Positions 1 through 7,538 of a stretch of 64,000 bases of DNA are shown here, piece after piece. Both the position numbers and the translations under genes were made by a program. How positions within the stretch are numbered: position 1 is the first letter of the stretch; every line of letters starts with the position of its first letter. Origin of the DNA: Deinococcus roseus. GTDB taxonomy: Bacteria; Deinococcota; Deinococci; Deinococcales; Deinococcaceae. Below the pieces are notes generated by a model that worked only from the letters and a program-made list of their open reading frames with translations, had not been told where the DNA came from and did no database searches. Where the stretch lies: positions 124,001 through 188,000 of the forward strand of contig NZ_BMOD01000008.1 in the NCBI RefSeq assembly GCF_014646895.1, read 5' to 3'.

Positions 1-92
1 ACCTGCAGGCAAGCAGGCTCTGGACAGAAGCGTGTGCTCAGGTTGCTGAGTCCCAGCACTTGCACCTGATTTTTGAACCATTGCAGAGTCAT
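1..92 (-). CDS. Partial hypothetical protein (5' end only)
   Basis: An open frame starts at the ATG on the minus strand and runs off the left edge of the window. About 30 residues are visible, starting MTLQWFKNQVQVLG. A good AGGAG ribosome binding site sits 3 to 4 bases upstream. The start codon overlaps the stop of the preceding small ORF by four bases (ATGA), which suggests translational coupling. No family can be recognised from so short a piece. Confidence 0.45.
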   Translation of the reverse strand, partial: MTLQWFKNQVQVLGLSNLSTRFCPEPACLQ

Positions 93-310
93 TTCTCCTG
101 CCGCCAGCACAGGGCCTCCCTGAGTGCAGGCCACATGCTCGGTTTGCCTTTCAGCAATTTTAAGTTCCCTGTCTCGGGAAACAATGTAAGTGGCTGTGCA
201 TGGTTCACTGGCAGAGGTCTTTTTTTGCAGCCAGCAGAGCAGACTTGCAACAGAAACCACTCGCAACAGGTCTGCAGGAATGGAGAGCGACAACAGGTTT
301 CTGGGACCCA
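89..310 (-). CDS. Small hypothetical protein coupled to the partial gene
   Basis: This frame ends in an ATGA overlap with the partial gene at 1-92, which argues that it is translated. The true start is unclear. The frame is open back to 409, but that would run into the SRP RNA gene, so the ATG at 310 (protein starting MWVPETCC) is preferred, about 73 residues. It is rich in cysteine near the N-terminus. There is no recognised domain, and a chance frame is possible. Confidence 0.3.
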   Translation of the reverse strand, partial: WVPETCCRSPFLQTCCEWFLLQVCSAGCKKRPLPVNHAQPLTLFPETGNLKLLKGKPSMWPALREALCWRQEK

Positions 311-350
311 CATAAGAATATAGTTTTTCCATGAACACCATCCTATAAAT

Positions 351-379
351 TTGCCTGCCACACCAGAGTGTGTTACTAT
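351..379 (+). promoter_or_regulatory. Promoter of the SRP RNA gene
   Basis: TTGCCT (351-356) and TACTAT (374-379) are separated by 17 bases, with a TG one base ahead of the -10 box (extended -10). Transcription would begin about seven bases downstream, right at the first base pair of the SRP RNA closing stem. Confidence 0.8.
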
Positions 380-386
380 ACCTGTC

Positions 387-488
387 GCATTGCTGGCGCA
401 ACGCAGCATTGGCTCTCGAACCAGGTCAGGACCGGAAGGTAGCAGCCTTAAGGGATGCCCAGTGGGTGCCGTTGCTCACCGGCAATGC
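387..488 (+). ncRNA. ffs: Small signal recognition particle RNA (4.5S type)
   Basis: This RNA binds Ffh (SRP54) and directs membrane-protein ribosomes to FtsY. The conserved apical loop GGTCAGGACCGGAAGGTAGC is present with the GGAA tetraloop and the asymmetric AGCAG side. The ends pair over ten bases (GCATTGCTGG with CCGGCAATGC, one wobble), closing a single long hairpin of about 102 nt, the size of the bacterial small form that lacks an Alu domain. It has its own promoter and a run of six T directly after the stem. Confidence 0.95.
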
Positions 489-494
489 TTTTTT
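479..494 (+). terminator. Terminator of ffs
   Basis: The 3' arm of the SRP RNA closing stem is followed at once by TTTTTT (489-494), so the RNA's own stem serves as an intrinsic terminator. Confidence 0.75.
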
Positions 495-540
495 ATTTCT
501 CCAAAAAACGTTGGTCTGTGGATCTAGACCTGTGAATGTT

Positions 541-800
541 GCAGCAGAAGGCAGAAGGCAGCGCTCCAGTGCCGACGGTGCCGTCACCGAGGCACGCTTT
601 AAGGAGCAAGCAGAAGGCAGAGCGCAACAGAAGCTCTGGCTGAAGCTTTTTAAGCCTTCTGCTTTCTGCCTTGCCTCTGACAACGTGCTCCCCAGGCGGC
701 TGGGTCGCACTGAGGCGCTGCCCTCAGCCTTCTGCGCCAGAGCGCTTTGTGCTCTGGCCTTTAAGCCCAGTGTGAAATTCACCCTCGTGTTTTTCGCCAA
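541..800. repeat. Non-coding stretch with composite GCAGAAG-type repeats
   Basis: About 320 bases between ffs and clpP carry no convincing gene. Several copies of GCAGAAGGC in both orientations are visible, including an exact 11-base inverted pair (608-618 with 654-664) and two head-to-tail GCAGAAG heptamers near 545. The words CAGTGCCGA and GAGGCACG, in that order, recur near 38.8 kb, so this appears to be a dispersed element rather than unique spacer. Confidence 0.5.
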
Positions 801-821
801 AGCCATGACATAATGCTAGGC

Positions 822-1421
822 ATGAGCATCATTCCATACGTCATCGAACAGAGTGGCCGCGGCGAGCGCATGTACGACATCTATTCTCGCCTGCTGAAAG
901 ACCGGATCATCTTTCTGGGCACGCCCATCGACTCTCAGGTGGCGAACACCGTGGTGGCTCAGCTTCTCCTGCTGGACGGCCAGAACCCCGAGCGTGAAAT
1001 CCAGATCTACATCAACAGCCCTGGTGGCGAGGTGTACGCGGGTCTGGCCATCTACGACACCATGCAGTACATCAAAGCCCCCGTTTCCACCATCTGCGTG
1101 GGCATTGCCATGAGCATGGGTTCTGTGATCCTGATGGCCGGAGACAAGGGTCGCCGCAAGGCCCTGCCCCACTCTCGCATCATGATTCACGCTGGCTCTG
1201 CAGGCTTCCGGGGCAGTGTGCCCGACCTCCAGGTGCAGGCGCAGGAGGTCATGGCCCTGCAAGACATCCTGGTGGGGATGTACACTAAGCATACGGACAA
1301 GAGTGACGAGCAGATCCGCAGGGATTTGCAGCGTGACTTCTTCATGACCCCCCAGCAGGCGCTGGAGTATGGGTTAATCGACGAGGTGGTCCAACCGACC
1401 CCTAAAGGTGAGATGCAATAA
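822..1421 (+). CDS. clpP: ATP-dependent Clp protease proteolytic subunit
   Basis: ClpP forms the tetradecameric serine protease chamber that degrades substrates unfolded by ClpX or ClpA/C. The 199-residue protein has the catalytic triad in family positions: Ser98 in AMSMGS, His123 in SRIMIHAG and Asp172 in QRDFFM. The substrate-binding INSPGG loop is also present. The start at 822 is preferred over the in-frame ATG at 813 because CATAAT (809-814) lies seven bases upstream, as for a leaderless mRNA, and the protein then starts MSIIPYVIEQ as usual for ClpP. It overlaps clpX by one base (TAATG), so the two are co-translated. The usual Gln-Ala ahead of the active serine is replaced by Ala-Met. 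Confidence 0.97.
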   Translation: MSIIPYVIEQSGRGERMYDIYSRLLKDRIIFLGTPIDSQVANTVVAQLLLLDGQNPEREIQIYINSPGGEVYAGLAIYDTMQYIKAPVSTICVGIAMSMGSVILMAGDKGRRKALPHSRIMIHAGSAGFRGSVPDLQVQAQEVMALQDILVGMYTKHTDKSDEQIRRDLQRDFFMTPQQALEYGLIDEVVQPTPKGEMQ

Positions 1422-2614
1422 TGGCTGACCGTTGTAGTTTCTGTGGGCGCGCGTACCCGCAGATCGCCCATCTGATCGAATCCCCCACCCGCAATGCCTT
1501 CATCTGCAATGAATGCGTGGAGCGGGCGCATGAAATTCTGGGCACCCAGAAAGTCAAGCATGGGGATTTTGAGCTCTCTGACCTGCCCAGTCCCAAAGAA
1601 ATCAAGGCTTACCTGGATGAATTTGTGATCGGTCAGGACGAGGCCAAACGTGCGCTGGCCGTTGCTGTGGTCAGCCACTACCAGCGCCTCAAACACCCCG
1701 AGGCAGGTCTGGGCAAGAGCAACATCTTGCTCATTGGCCCCACGGGAACCGGCAAGACCCTGCTGGCCCAGTCTCTGGCAGAGATGCTGGAAGTGCCTTT
1801 CGCCATTGCAGACGCCACCACCCTCACCGAGGCGGGTTACGTTGGTGATGACGTGGAGAACGTGATTGTGCGCCTCCTGCAGTCTGCAGATTACGATGTG
1901 GCCGCTGCAGAGCGGGGCATCATCTACATCGACGAGATCGACAAGATTGCCCGCAAGTCTGAAAGCACCTCCATCACCCGCGATGTGTCCGGTGAGGGTG
2001 TGCAACAGGCGCTGCTGAAGATCATTGAAGGAACCACCAGCCAGGTGCCCCCCCAGGGGGGCCGCAAGCACCCCCATCAGGAACTCATTCAGGTGAACAC
2101 CCGCAACATCCTGTTCATCTGTGGTGGAGCCTTTGATGGTCTGGAGGATCTGGCCCGCCAGCGCAGCAACAAGCGTTCCCTGGGCTTTGGCCGTGTGGTC
2201 AAAGGCGACAAGGAACTCGAGGACCTGCGTTTCGAGCCAGACGATCTGGTCAAGTTCGGTCTGATTCCTGAATTTGTGGGCCGTCTGCCCCTGATGGTGC
2301 AACTGCAGGAACTCGATGAGCACGCCCTGGTGCGCATCCTCACCGAGCCCAATGGAGCCATCATCAAGCAGTACCAGGCCCTCTTCGAGTTTCAGGGCGT
2401 GAAACTGCACTTCAAAGAAGAAACCCTGAAGGAAGTGGCCCGCCGTGCCCTCAGCCGCAAAACGGGTGCCCGTGGTCTGCGTGCCGTCATGGAAAAAGCC
2501 ATGACCGACCTGCTGTTTGAACTGCCCATGCCCGGCCTGACCGACATCGAGTTCGGCCCCGAGCACATCGACAACCCCCTGGGTGCCATTCCGGATTACC
2601 TGAAAAGCGCCTGA
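1421..2614 (+). CDS. clpX: ATP-dependent Clp protease ATP-binding subunit ClpX
   Basis: ClpX is the hexameric AAA+ unfoldase that recognises tagged substrates and feeds ClpP. The 397-residue protein begins with the C4 zinc domain (Cys5, Cys8, Cys29, Cys32). It then has Walker A GPTGTGKT (106-113), Walker B IIYIDEIDKI, and a C-terminal sensor-2 region with GARGLR. The ClpP-docking loop is expected near LGFG (SLGFGRVVKG here). Its length is normal. The clpP-clpX order and one-base overlap fit a two-gene operon that ends at the hairpin at 2630. Confidence 0.98.
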   Translation: MADRCSFCGRAYPQIAHLIESPTRNAFICNECVERAHEILGTQKVKHGDFELSDLPSPKEIKAYLDEFVIGQDEAKRALAVAVVSHYQRLKHPEAGLGKSNILLIGPTGTGKTLLAQSLAEMLEVPFAIADATTLTEAGYVGDDVENVIVRLLQSADYDVAAAERGIIYIDEIDKIARKSESTSITRDVSGEGVQQALLKIIEGTTSQVPPQGGRKHPHQELIQVNTRNILFICGGAFDGLEDLARQRSNKRSLGFGRVVKGDKELEDLRFEPDDLVKFGLIPEFVGRLPLMVQLQELDEHALVRILTEPNGAIIKQYQALFEFQGVKLHFKEETLKEVARRALSRKTGARGLRAVMEKAMTDLLFELPMPGLTDIEFGPEHIDNPLGAIPDYLKSA

Positions 2615-2618
2615 TCCC

Positions 2619-2634
2619 TGTTTCATGTGAAACA
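2619..2634. promoter_or_regulatory. parS-like site 1 (one mismatch)
   Basis: TGTTTCATGTGAAACA differs at one base from the ParB binding palindrome TGTTTCACGTGAAACA. It lies just after clpX and shares bases with the 5' arm of the terminator hairpin. Three other sites of this type occur in the window, two of them exact. Confidence 0.65.
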
Positions 2635-2660
2635 CCCCCAGAAATCCTCTGGGGGTGTTT
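2630..2660. terminator. Terminator between clpX and the aldo/keto reductase
   Basis: A 13-bp perfect stem (AAACACCCCCAGA with TCTGGGGGTGTTT) closes a five-base loop. The two flanking genes converge here, and the A/T-rich stem bases on both sides would let it act in both directions, although the T run is short. Confidence 0.75.
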
Positions 2661-2671
2661 GCTTGTGAGGT

Positions 2672-3643
2672 TTATCTGTTCACTGAACCCATGTCTGCAT
2701 AACGCAGACCAGCAGCAATGTTTTTGGGTGCGATGGTGTCCAGGGTCTGCAATTCTTCCTGGGTCAATTGCACATCCAGGCTGCCCAGGTTGTCCTGCAG
2801 GTACTTGACCCGTTTGGTTCCAGGAATGGGCACCACGTCCTGTCCCTGTGCCAGCACCCATGCCAGTGCCACCTGTGCAGGTGTGGCATTTTTGGCTGCA
2901 GCAAACTTCTCGATCTGGGTCACCAGTTCCAGGTTTTTGTAAAAATTCTCGCCCTGGAATCTGGGGTTGTGCTTGCGGAAGTCATCGGCCGGAATGTCAT
3001 CCGGGGTGCTGAAGGCTCCAGTAAGGAAACCCCGTCCGAGGGGGCTGTAGGCCACCAGACCCACACCCAGCTCCCTCAGGGTGGCCAGCAAGCCATCTTC
3101 AGGGTCGCGGGTCCACAGGGAGTATTCGCTTTGCACAGCAGTGATCGGGTGCACTTTATGGGCACGCCTGAGGGTTTCAGCAGAAACTTCTGACAGACCA
3201 ATGTGGCGCACCAGTCCAGCTTTTACGAGTTCGGCCATGGCACCCACGGTGTCCTCGATGGGGGTTCCGGGGTCCACGCGGTGCAGGTAGTACAGGTCAA
3301 TAAAGTCGGTCTGCAGGCGTTTCAGGCTGCCCTCGATGGCCTGCTTCACATATTCGGGTTTGCCATTGATGCCCAGGCGCTCGGTTTTGCTGCGCATGAT
3401 CCCGAATTTGGTGGCGAGCACCACCTGATCGCGTTTGCCCTGCAGGTATTTGCCCAGCAGTTCTTCATTGGTGTGCGGACCGTACATGTCAGCGGTGTCC
3501 AGAAAATTGATGCCGTGGTCCAGGGCGTAATCCAGGGTGCGGAAAGACTCTGCATCGTCGGTGGCACCATAAAAATCAGACATGCCCATGCAGCCCAGAC
3601 CCAGGGCGTTGACGGTCAGTGTTCCCAATTTGCGCTGTTCCAT
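2672..3643 (-). CDS. Aldo/keto reductase
   Basis: This is a predicted cytosolic NADPH-dependent oxidoreductase acting on aldehydes or ketones. The 323-residue TIM barrel shows the family tetrad: Asp and Tyr in FLDTADMYG, Lys in LATKFG and His in YYLHRVD. The late GTKR stretch (IPGTKRVKYL) fits the cofactor site. The sequence style (RKLGTLTVNALGLGCMGMS) is that of the YakC/AKR13-like group, often called pyridoxal reductase-like, but the substrate cannot be read. It lies 20 bases behind a MerR regulator gene on the same strand and probably shares its promoter. Confidence 0.93.
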   Translation of the reverse strand: MEQRKLGTLTVNALGLGCMGMSDFYGATDDAESFRTLDYALDHGINFLDTADMYGPHTNEELLGKYLQGKRDQVVLATKFGIMRSKTERLGINGKPEYVKQAIEGSLKRLQTDFIDLYYLHRVDPGTPIEDTVGAMAELVKAGLVRHIGLSEVSAETLRRAHKVHPITAVQSEYSLWTRDPEDGLLATLRELGVGLVAYSPLGRGFLTGAFSTPDDIPADDFRKHNPRFQGENFYKNLELVTQIEKFAAAKNATPAQVALAWVLAQGQDVVPIPGTKRVKYLQDNLGSLDVQLTQEELQTLDTIAPKNIAAGLRYADMGSVNR

Positions 3644-3663
3644 GTGAGGCTCCTTTGCCAGCT

Positions 3664-4047
3664 TCAGTTGCTGGTCTTGCGGTAAAGCTGAATCTTGTAC
3701 TCAATGGCTTTCAGGGCGTCCTGCAGTGCAGCAATCTGTTCGGAGACCTGGGTGTGGTGATGCTCCAGGATGTTGAGGCGTTCCACCCGGGTGTGGTCTC
3801 CCTGCCTGAGAAGTTCAATGTAGAGGCGCATGTCCTGGATGCTCATGCCTGTGGTGCGGAGTTTCCCCAGAAAGTTCAGGCGGCCCAGGTCCTGTTCGGT
3901 GTACCTGCGGTGTCCGCTGGTGTTGCGGTCAATGGGGTCCAGCAGTCCAGCTTTTTCGTAGTACCTGAGGGTGTGTTTGGAAAACCCGGTGAGGCGGGTG
4001 ATGTCTTCAATGCTGTAATCCATTCTTGCATCCATTCTTGCATCCAT
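3664..4047 (-). CDS. MerR-family transcriptional regulator
   Basis: This is a DNA-binding activator that likely controls itself and the downstream reductase gene. The 127-residue protein has the MerR winged helix (SIEDITRLTGFSKHTLRYYE, then RRYTEQDL), followed by a C-terminal helix suited to a dimer coiled coil. There is no cysteine-based metal or redox centre, so the inducer is unknown. The first 24 bases of the gene are two copies of a 12-base unit, giving MDARMDAR ahead of MDYSIED. The first ATG is kept because AGGA lies about six bases upstream, but the third ATG is possible. A MerR-type promoter lies at 4130-4160. Confidence 0.9.
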   Translation of the reverse strand: MDARMDARMDYSIEDITRLTGFSKHTLRYYEKAGLLDPIDRNTSGHRRYTEQDLGRLNFLGKLRTTGMSIQDMRLYIELLRQGDHTRVERLNILEHHHTQVSEQIAALQDALKAIEYKIQLYRKTSN

Positions 4048-4129
4048 TCCTGTTCCTGTGCCTTTCAGAATGGGGTTTCAATGTTGAAGGGTGAGGCCCT
4101 GATGCTGTGGTGCAGCGCTGCACAACCCC

Positions 4130-4160
4130 ACTCTAGAGGTTAGAGTGCACTCTAAGTCAA
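4130..4160 (-). promoter_or_regulatory. MerR-type promoter with 19-bp spacer and dyad operator
   Basis: Reading leftward, TTGACT (4160-4155) and TAGAGT (4135-4130) are 19 bases apart, two more than normal. The perfect 16-bp palindrome TTAGAGTGCACTCTAA (4140-4155) fills most of that spacer and abuts the -35 box. Long spacer plus centred dyad is the signature of promoters twisted open by MerR proteins. It faces the merR-aldo/keto reductase pair. Confidence 0.85.
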
Positions 4161-4166
4161 GAGGCA

Positions 4167-4194
4167 CAAAAAAGGACGGGGCGGTCCCGTCCTG
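4167..4194 (-). terminator. Terminator of ohr
   Basis: GGACGGG and CCCGTCC pair around a five-base loop and are followed on the minus strand by six T. It separates ohr from the MerR promoter. Confidence 0.85.
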
Positions 4195-4223
4195 AAAGTG
4201 AGCTGCCTGAAGGCTGGGTGGGT

Positions 4224-4664
4224 TCAAATGCCCACAGTTTCGGCGGTCTGCAAAGTGAGCTTCACCTCGATGTTGCCGCGGGTGGCATTGCTGTAAGGGC
4301 AGATCTGGTGGGCTTTTTCCAGCAGTTCCTGGGCCACCTGCTGGTCCATGCCGGGCAGGTGAATCTGCAATTCCACAGCCAGATTGAAAATGCCACTGTC
4401 CAGTTTTCCCAGATCTACAGAGGCGGTGATGCTGCCGTTGCTGGGAAGAGGGGTTTTCTGTTTGAAGGCCACCAGTTGCAGGGCACTCTGGAAGCAGGCT
4501 GCATATCCTGCAGCAAACAGTTCTTCCGGGTTGGTGGCTTCTCCCCCTTTGCCCCCCAGGACTTTTGGGGTGCTGAGTTGCAAGTGAAGTTTGCCGTCTC
4601 TGGTGCGAACGGTGCCGTCTCTTCCACCTTCAACGGTGGCCTGTGCAGTGTAGAGGGCTTTCAT
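4224..4664 (-). CDS. ohr: Organic hydroperoxide resistance protein (Ohr/OsmC family)
   Basis: Ohr is a thiol peroxidase that reduces organic hydroperoxides in the cytosol with lipoylated partners. The 146-residue protein has the two family cysteines, Cys57 in FAAGYAACF and Cys122 in ICPYS, at the spacing of Ohr. The start at 4664 (MKALYTAQATVEGG) matches the family N-terminus. The longer open frame to 4769 adds a stretch unlike the family. There is no strong ribosome binding site. It is a single gene with its own terminator, next to but not shown to be controlled by the MerR gene. Confidence 0.95.
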   Translation of the reverse strand: MKALYTAQATVEGGRDGTVRTRDGKLHLQLSTPKVLGGKGGEATNPEELFAAGYAACFQSALQLVAFKQKTPLPSNGSITASVDLGKLDSGIFNLAVELQIHLPGMDQQVAQELLEKAHQICPYSNATRGNIEVKLTLQTAETVGI

Positions 4665-4967
4665 GAATGATATTTTGACTGGGTTTAAAATTCCGAACGG
4701 TAATTCTGGCACGGTGTTCAACTCACAGTTGAGCACTGAAGTCGTGACACCTCCACCCCATCCACACAAATTGTGCTTTTGCTCAAGGTCAACTTAAGGG
4801 TCTCTAAAGTTTTGAGGGTATCGCGTACCTTTTAACACATTGCACGAGGTGTTACATTCTGAAGTGACCCGACCGCAGCGTGTTTTCTGGCCTGCGGGCC
4901 GCATTTGACCCATTTGCATGCCTGATAGAGAACTTACAGGTTCTCCGTCAGCAAAAGGATGTTGACC

Positions 4968-6551
4968 ATGTCCAGAAAAATCAAACTGGGATTTGCACTG
5001 CTTGCCCTCACCCTGGGGGCCTGTGCCCAACAATCCCTGCCTGAAACCCATGACCTTCCCCTTCCCAGAGTCACCACTGGAGAGAAAAAAGCCCCTGTGC
5101 TGGATGTGGACCCTGCTGCTGTGGTGGCCCAGAAATACATTGTGGTGCTGAAAAAGCCTGCAGCAGGGATTGCCGCTCAGGGCATCCTCAAACTGTCCAG
5201 AGCAGCCATTGCCGAAAAACTGGGCATCAGCAAAACCGGAGGGCAGGTGCAGAAAATCTTCACCGAGGCCGTTTATGGTTTCAGTGCCCAGTTGAATGCT
5301 GCACAACTGGCAGCGCTGGCCCAGAATCCCCAGGTGTCTTACATTCAGCCTGTGCAGAAAGTGCGCAAGCAGGGCACCCAGAGCAACCCGCCTTCCTGGG
5401 GTCTGGACCGCATTGACCAGCGGGATTTGCCCCTTAACAACAGTTACACCTATGCCACCGATGGTTCAGGCGTGACAGCTTACGTGGTGGACACCGGAAT
5501 CCAGACCTCACACAGCAATTTTGGTGGTCGGGCCAGTGTGGGCATCGACACCGTGGGAGATGGCAAAGCTGGCATCGACTGCGATGGTCACGGCACCCAC
5601 GTGGCCGGGATCATTGGAAGCAACACCTATGGAGTTGCGAAGAACGTCAAACTGGTCTCGGTGCGGGTGCTGGACTGTGAAGGTTCAGGCAGCATGGATG
5701 GGGTCATCGAGGGCATCGACTGGGTGATCAAGAACGCCAAAAAACCCGCTGTAGTGAACATCAGCCTGGGTTCTGAAGCAGATGCCACCCTGGACCAGGC
5801 GGTCAAGAATGCCATCCAGTCCGGTCTGACGGTGGTGCTTGCTGCTGGCAACCAGGACGATGATGCCTGCAAATACAGCCCTGCCCGTGTCCCAGAAGCC
5901 CTCACTGTGGGAGCCACCGATTCTGGAGACAAACGCACCTACTTTTCCAACAAGGGAAGCTGTGTGGATCTGTTCGCTCCGGGTCTGGCCATCACTTCCA
6001 CGGTGCTGAACAACCAGACCGATGCCTACAGTGGCACCAGCATGGCTGGACCCCATGTGGCAGGCGCAGTGGCCCTTTACCTTGCTGGTCACACTTCATC
6101 CACTCCTGCACAGGTGACGGCGGCCATTCTGGGGAACACCACCCCCAACAAGGTTTCCGACCCTGCTGGCAGCCCCAACAAACTGCTGTACATTGGCAGC
6201 GAACCCGTCACCACCACCCCTCCACCCACCACCACCGGTCCCTGCTCGGGAGCCAACTGCACCACCTACACCGGAAAATTCAACGCCGAGGGGGAATACT
6301 ACTTCCCACCGGCCAACGATTACTTCGAGTACTCTGGCGGCACCCTGAAAGCCTGGATGAAAGGCCCCTCTGGCACCGATTTTGATCTGTACCTCTACAA
6401 GTGGAATGGGTCTGACTGGGAAGTGGTGGGCGTCTCCGAAAGCCCCACCAGCGAGGAAAGCATCACCTACACCGGAACCAGTGGGTATTACATCTGGCTG
6501 GTGACCTCCTACACAGGCACCGGGTCTTACACCTTCTGGATGCAAAAGTAA
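4968..6551 (+). CDS. Secreted subtilisin-like serine protease (S8), lipoprotein
   Basis: This is a predicted extracellular endopeptidase. The 527-residue protein begins with a lipoprotein signal ending LTLGAC (Cys19). An I9-type propeptide follows (YIVVLKKPAAG), then the S8 catalytic domain with Asp in YVVDTGIQ, His in GHGTHVAGI and Ser in GTSMAGPHVAG. A Pro/Thr linker leads to a C-terminal PPC-type domain (FNAEGEYYF to the end). The start at 4968 is chosen over 4959 because AAAGGA sits about eight bases ahead of it. It resembles aqualysin/proteinase K-like enzymes. The 300 bases upstream (4665-4967) show no gene. Confidence 0.95.
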   Translation: MSRKIKLGFALLALTLGACAQQSLPETHDLPLPRVTTGEKKAPVLDVDPAAVVAQKYIVVLKKPAAGIAAQGILKLSRAAIAEKLGISKTGGQVQKIFTEAVYGFSAQLNAAQLAALAQNPQVSYIQPVQKVRKQGTQSNPPSWGLDRIDQRDLPLNNSYTYATDGSGVTAYVVDTGIQTSHSNFGGRASVGIDTVGDGKAGIDCDGHGTHVAGIIGSNTYGVAKNVKLVSVRVLDCEGSGSMDGVIEGIDWVIKNAKKPAVVNISLGSEADATLDQAVKNAIQSGLTVVLAAGNQDDDACKYSPARVPEALTVGATDSGDKRTYFSNKGSCVDLFAPGLAITSTVLNNQTDAYSGTSMAGPHVAGAVALYLAGHTSSTPAQVTAAILGNTTPNKVSDPAGSPNKLLYIGSEPVTTTPPPTTTGPCSGANCTTYTGKFNAEGEYYFPPANDYFEYSGGTLKAWMKGPSGTDFDLYLYKWNGSDWEVVGVSESPTSEESITYTGTSGYYIWLVTSYTGTGSYTFWMQK

Positions 6552-6569
6552 GTCCTGAAGCACAACCGA

Positions 6570-6594
6570 GGGAGGCTGCAAAGCCTCTCTTTTT
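6570..6594 (+). terminator. Terminator after the S8 protease
   Basis: GGGAGGCT pairs with AGCCTCTC (one G-U) around a four-base loop and is followed by TTTTT. Confidence 0.8.
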
Positions 6595-6636
6595 GCTGGC
6601 GAGGTGTCCTGTCCATCTGGCAGATGACAGATTTGG

Positions 6637-6648
6637 TTAAACGTTTAA
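6637..6648. promoter_or_regulatory. Candidate MarR operator
   Basis: TTAAACGTTTAA is a perfect 12-bp palindrome 18 bases ahead of the first transporter gene, in AT-rich promoter sequence. The same operon ends with a MarR gene, and MarR proteins commonly bind such palindromes, so autoregulation is inferred. Confidence 0.5.
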
Positions 6649-6666
6649 TAATTAAGACATGAATGA

Positions 6667-7110
6667 TTGGAGTCTTTTGTGTTCCTGATCTGGCTGCTGG
6701 CGATCCTGGCTGGAACCCTGCTCCCCTTGCAACTGCTGGTGAACTCCACGCTGGCCCACGCTTCTGGATCTTCTCTGTTTGCTGCCATGGTTTCCATGAC
6801 CGGAGGCACCCTGATTTTGCTGTTCACCGGACGGGCCAGGGGGTTTTCGGTGGCCACCATCCGCAGTGCCCCTCCTGGCATCTGGCTGGGCGGGTTCTGG
6901 GGCAGCATTTACATCCTGACCAGCATCATCGTGACCCAGCACCTCGGGACTGCCTGGACGGTGGTCCTCCTGATCACCACCCAGACCGTGCTGAGCCTGC
7001 TGATTGACCACTTCGGGGCTTTTGGATTGCCCCGCAAACCTTTTGACCTGAAACGGGCAGTGGCCGCATTGCTGCTGGTGGCTGCCGTGTACCTGAAAGG
7101 AATGCCATGA
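6667..7110 (+). CDS. DMT-family transporter, YdcZ type, first subunit
   Basis: This is a small integral membrane protein of 147 residues with about five hydrophobic helices, beginning LLAILAGTLLPLQLLVN, a YdcZ (DUF606) style start in the drug/metabolite transporter superfamily. The only in-frame starts are TTG at 6667 and GTG at 6679. No clear ribosome binding site is seen. It overlaps the second YdcZ-like gene by four bases (ATGA), and the two half-size proteins probably form a heterodimer. The substrate is unknown. Confidence 0.8.
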   Translation: MESFVFLIWLLAILAGTLLPLQLLVNSTLAHASGSSLFAAMVSMTGGTLILLFTGRARGFSVATIRSAPPGIWLGGFWGSIYILTSIIVTQHLGTAWTVVLLITTQTVLSLLIDHFGAFGLPRKPFDLKRAVAALLLVAAVYLKGMP

Positions 7111-7538
7111 TCTTCCTGGGCCTGCTTGCGGGAACAGCCGCCTGGCTGGGCCTGATGTTCAATGTGCGCTTCACGCAGCACCACGGGAACCGCTGGCACA
7201 CCACTTTTCTGAACTTCCTGCTGGGGGCCATCTGCACCGGAGCTGTCTTTCTGTTCAGCCATCCCGGAGGGCTGGCCAGTGGTCCCTGGTGGTCTTACCT
7301 GGGTGGGCTGGTGGGCATCGGTTTTGTGATTGCCGGGGTGATCTTCACGCCCAAACTGGGCGGAACTGGCTGGCTGGTGGCCAGTGTGCTGGGACAGGTG
7401 ATCATGTCGCAGGTGCTGGACCGTCTGGTGTTGAACCGGCACCTGTCCTGGCACCAGATCCTTTCTGGCCTGCTTTTGATTGTGGCCATGTGGCTGCTGA
7501 TGGAGAAGAAAAATGGAACATCCGATCGAGCAAATTGA
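7107..7538 (+). CDS. DMT-family transporter, YdcZ type, second subunit
   Basis: This 143-residue membrane protein has about five helices and is related in style to its upstream partner (GLLAGTAAWLGLMFNVRF at the start, a helix near LLLIVAMWLLM at the end). Gene overlap on both sides (four bases upstream, 26 bases into the MarR gene downstream) shows tight co-translation. It is probably one half of a two-component small transporter. A function in export of a toxic compound is inferred only from the linked MarR regulator. Confidence 0.8.
   Translation: MIFLGLLAGTAAWLGLMFNVRFTQHHGNRWHTTFLNFLLGAICTGAVFLFSHPGGLASGPWWSYLGGLVGIGFVIAGVIFTPKLGGTGWLVASVLGQVIMSQVLDRLVLNRHLSWHQILSGLLLIVAMWLLMEKKNGTSDRAN

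Noticed and set aside
370..813. Plus-strand ORF of 147 codons over ffs and the following spacer
   Set aside because: It reads through the SRP RNA and its terminator and through repeat sequence. No ribosome binding site or family resemblance.
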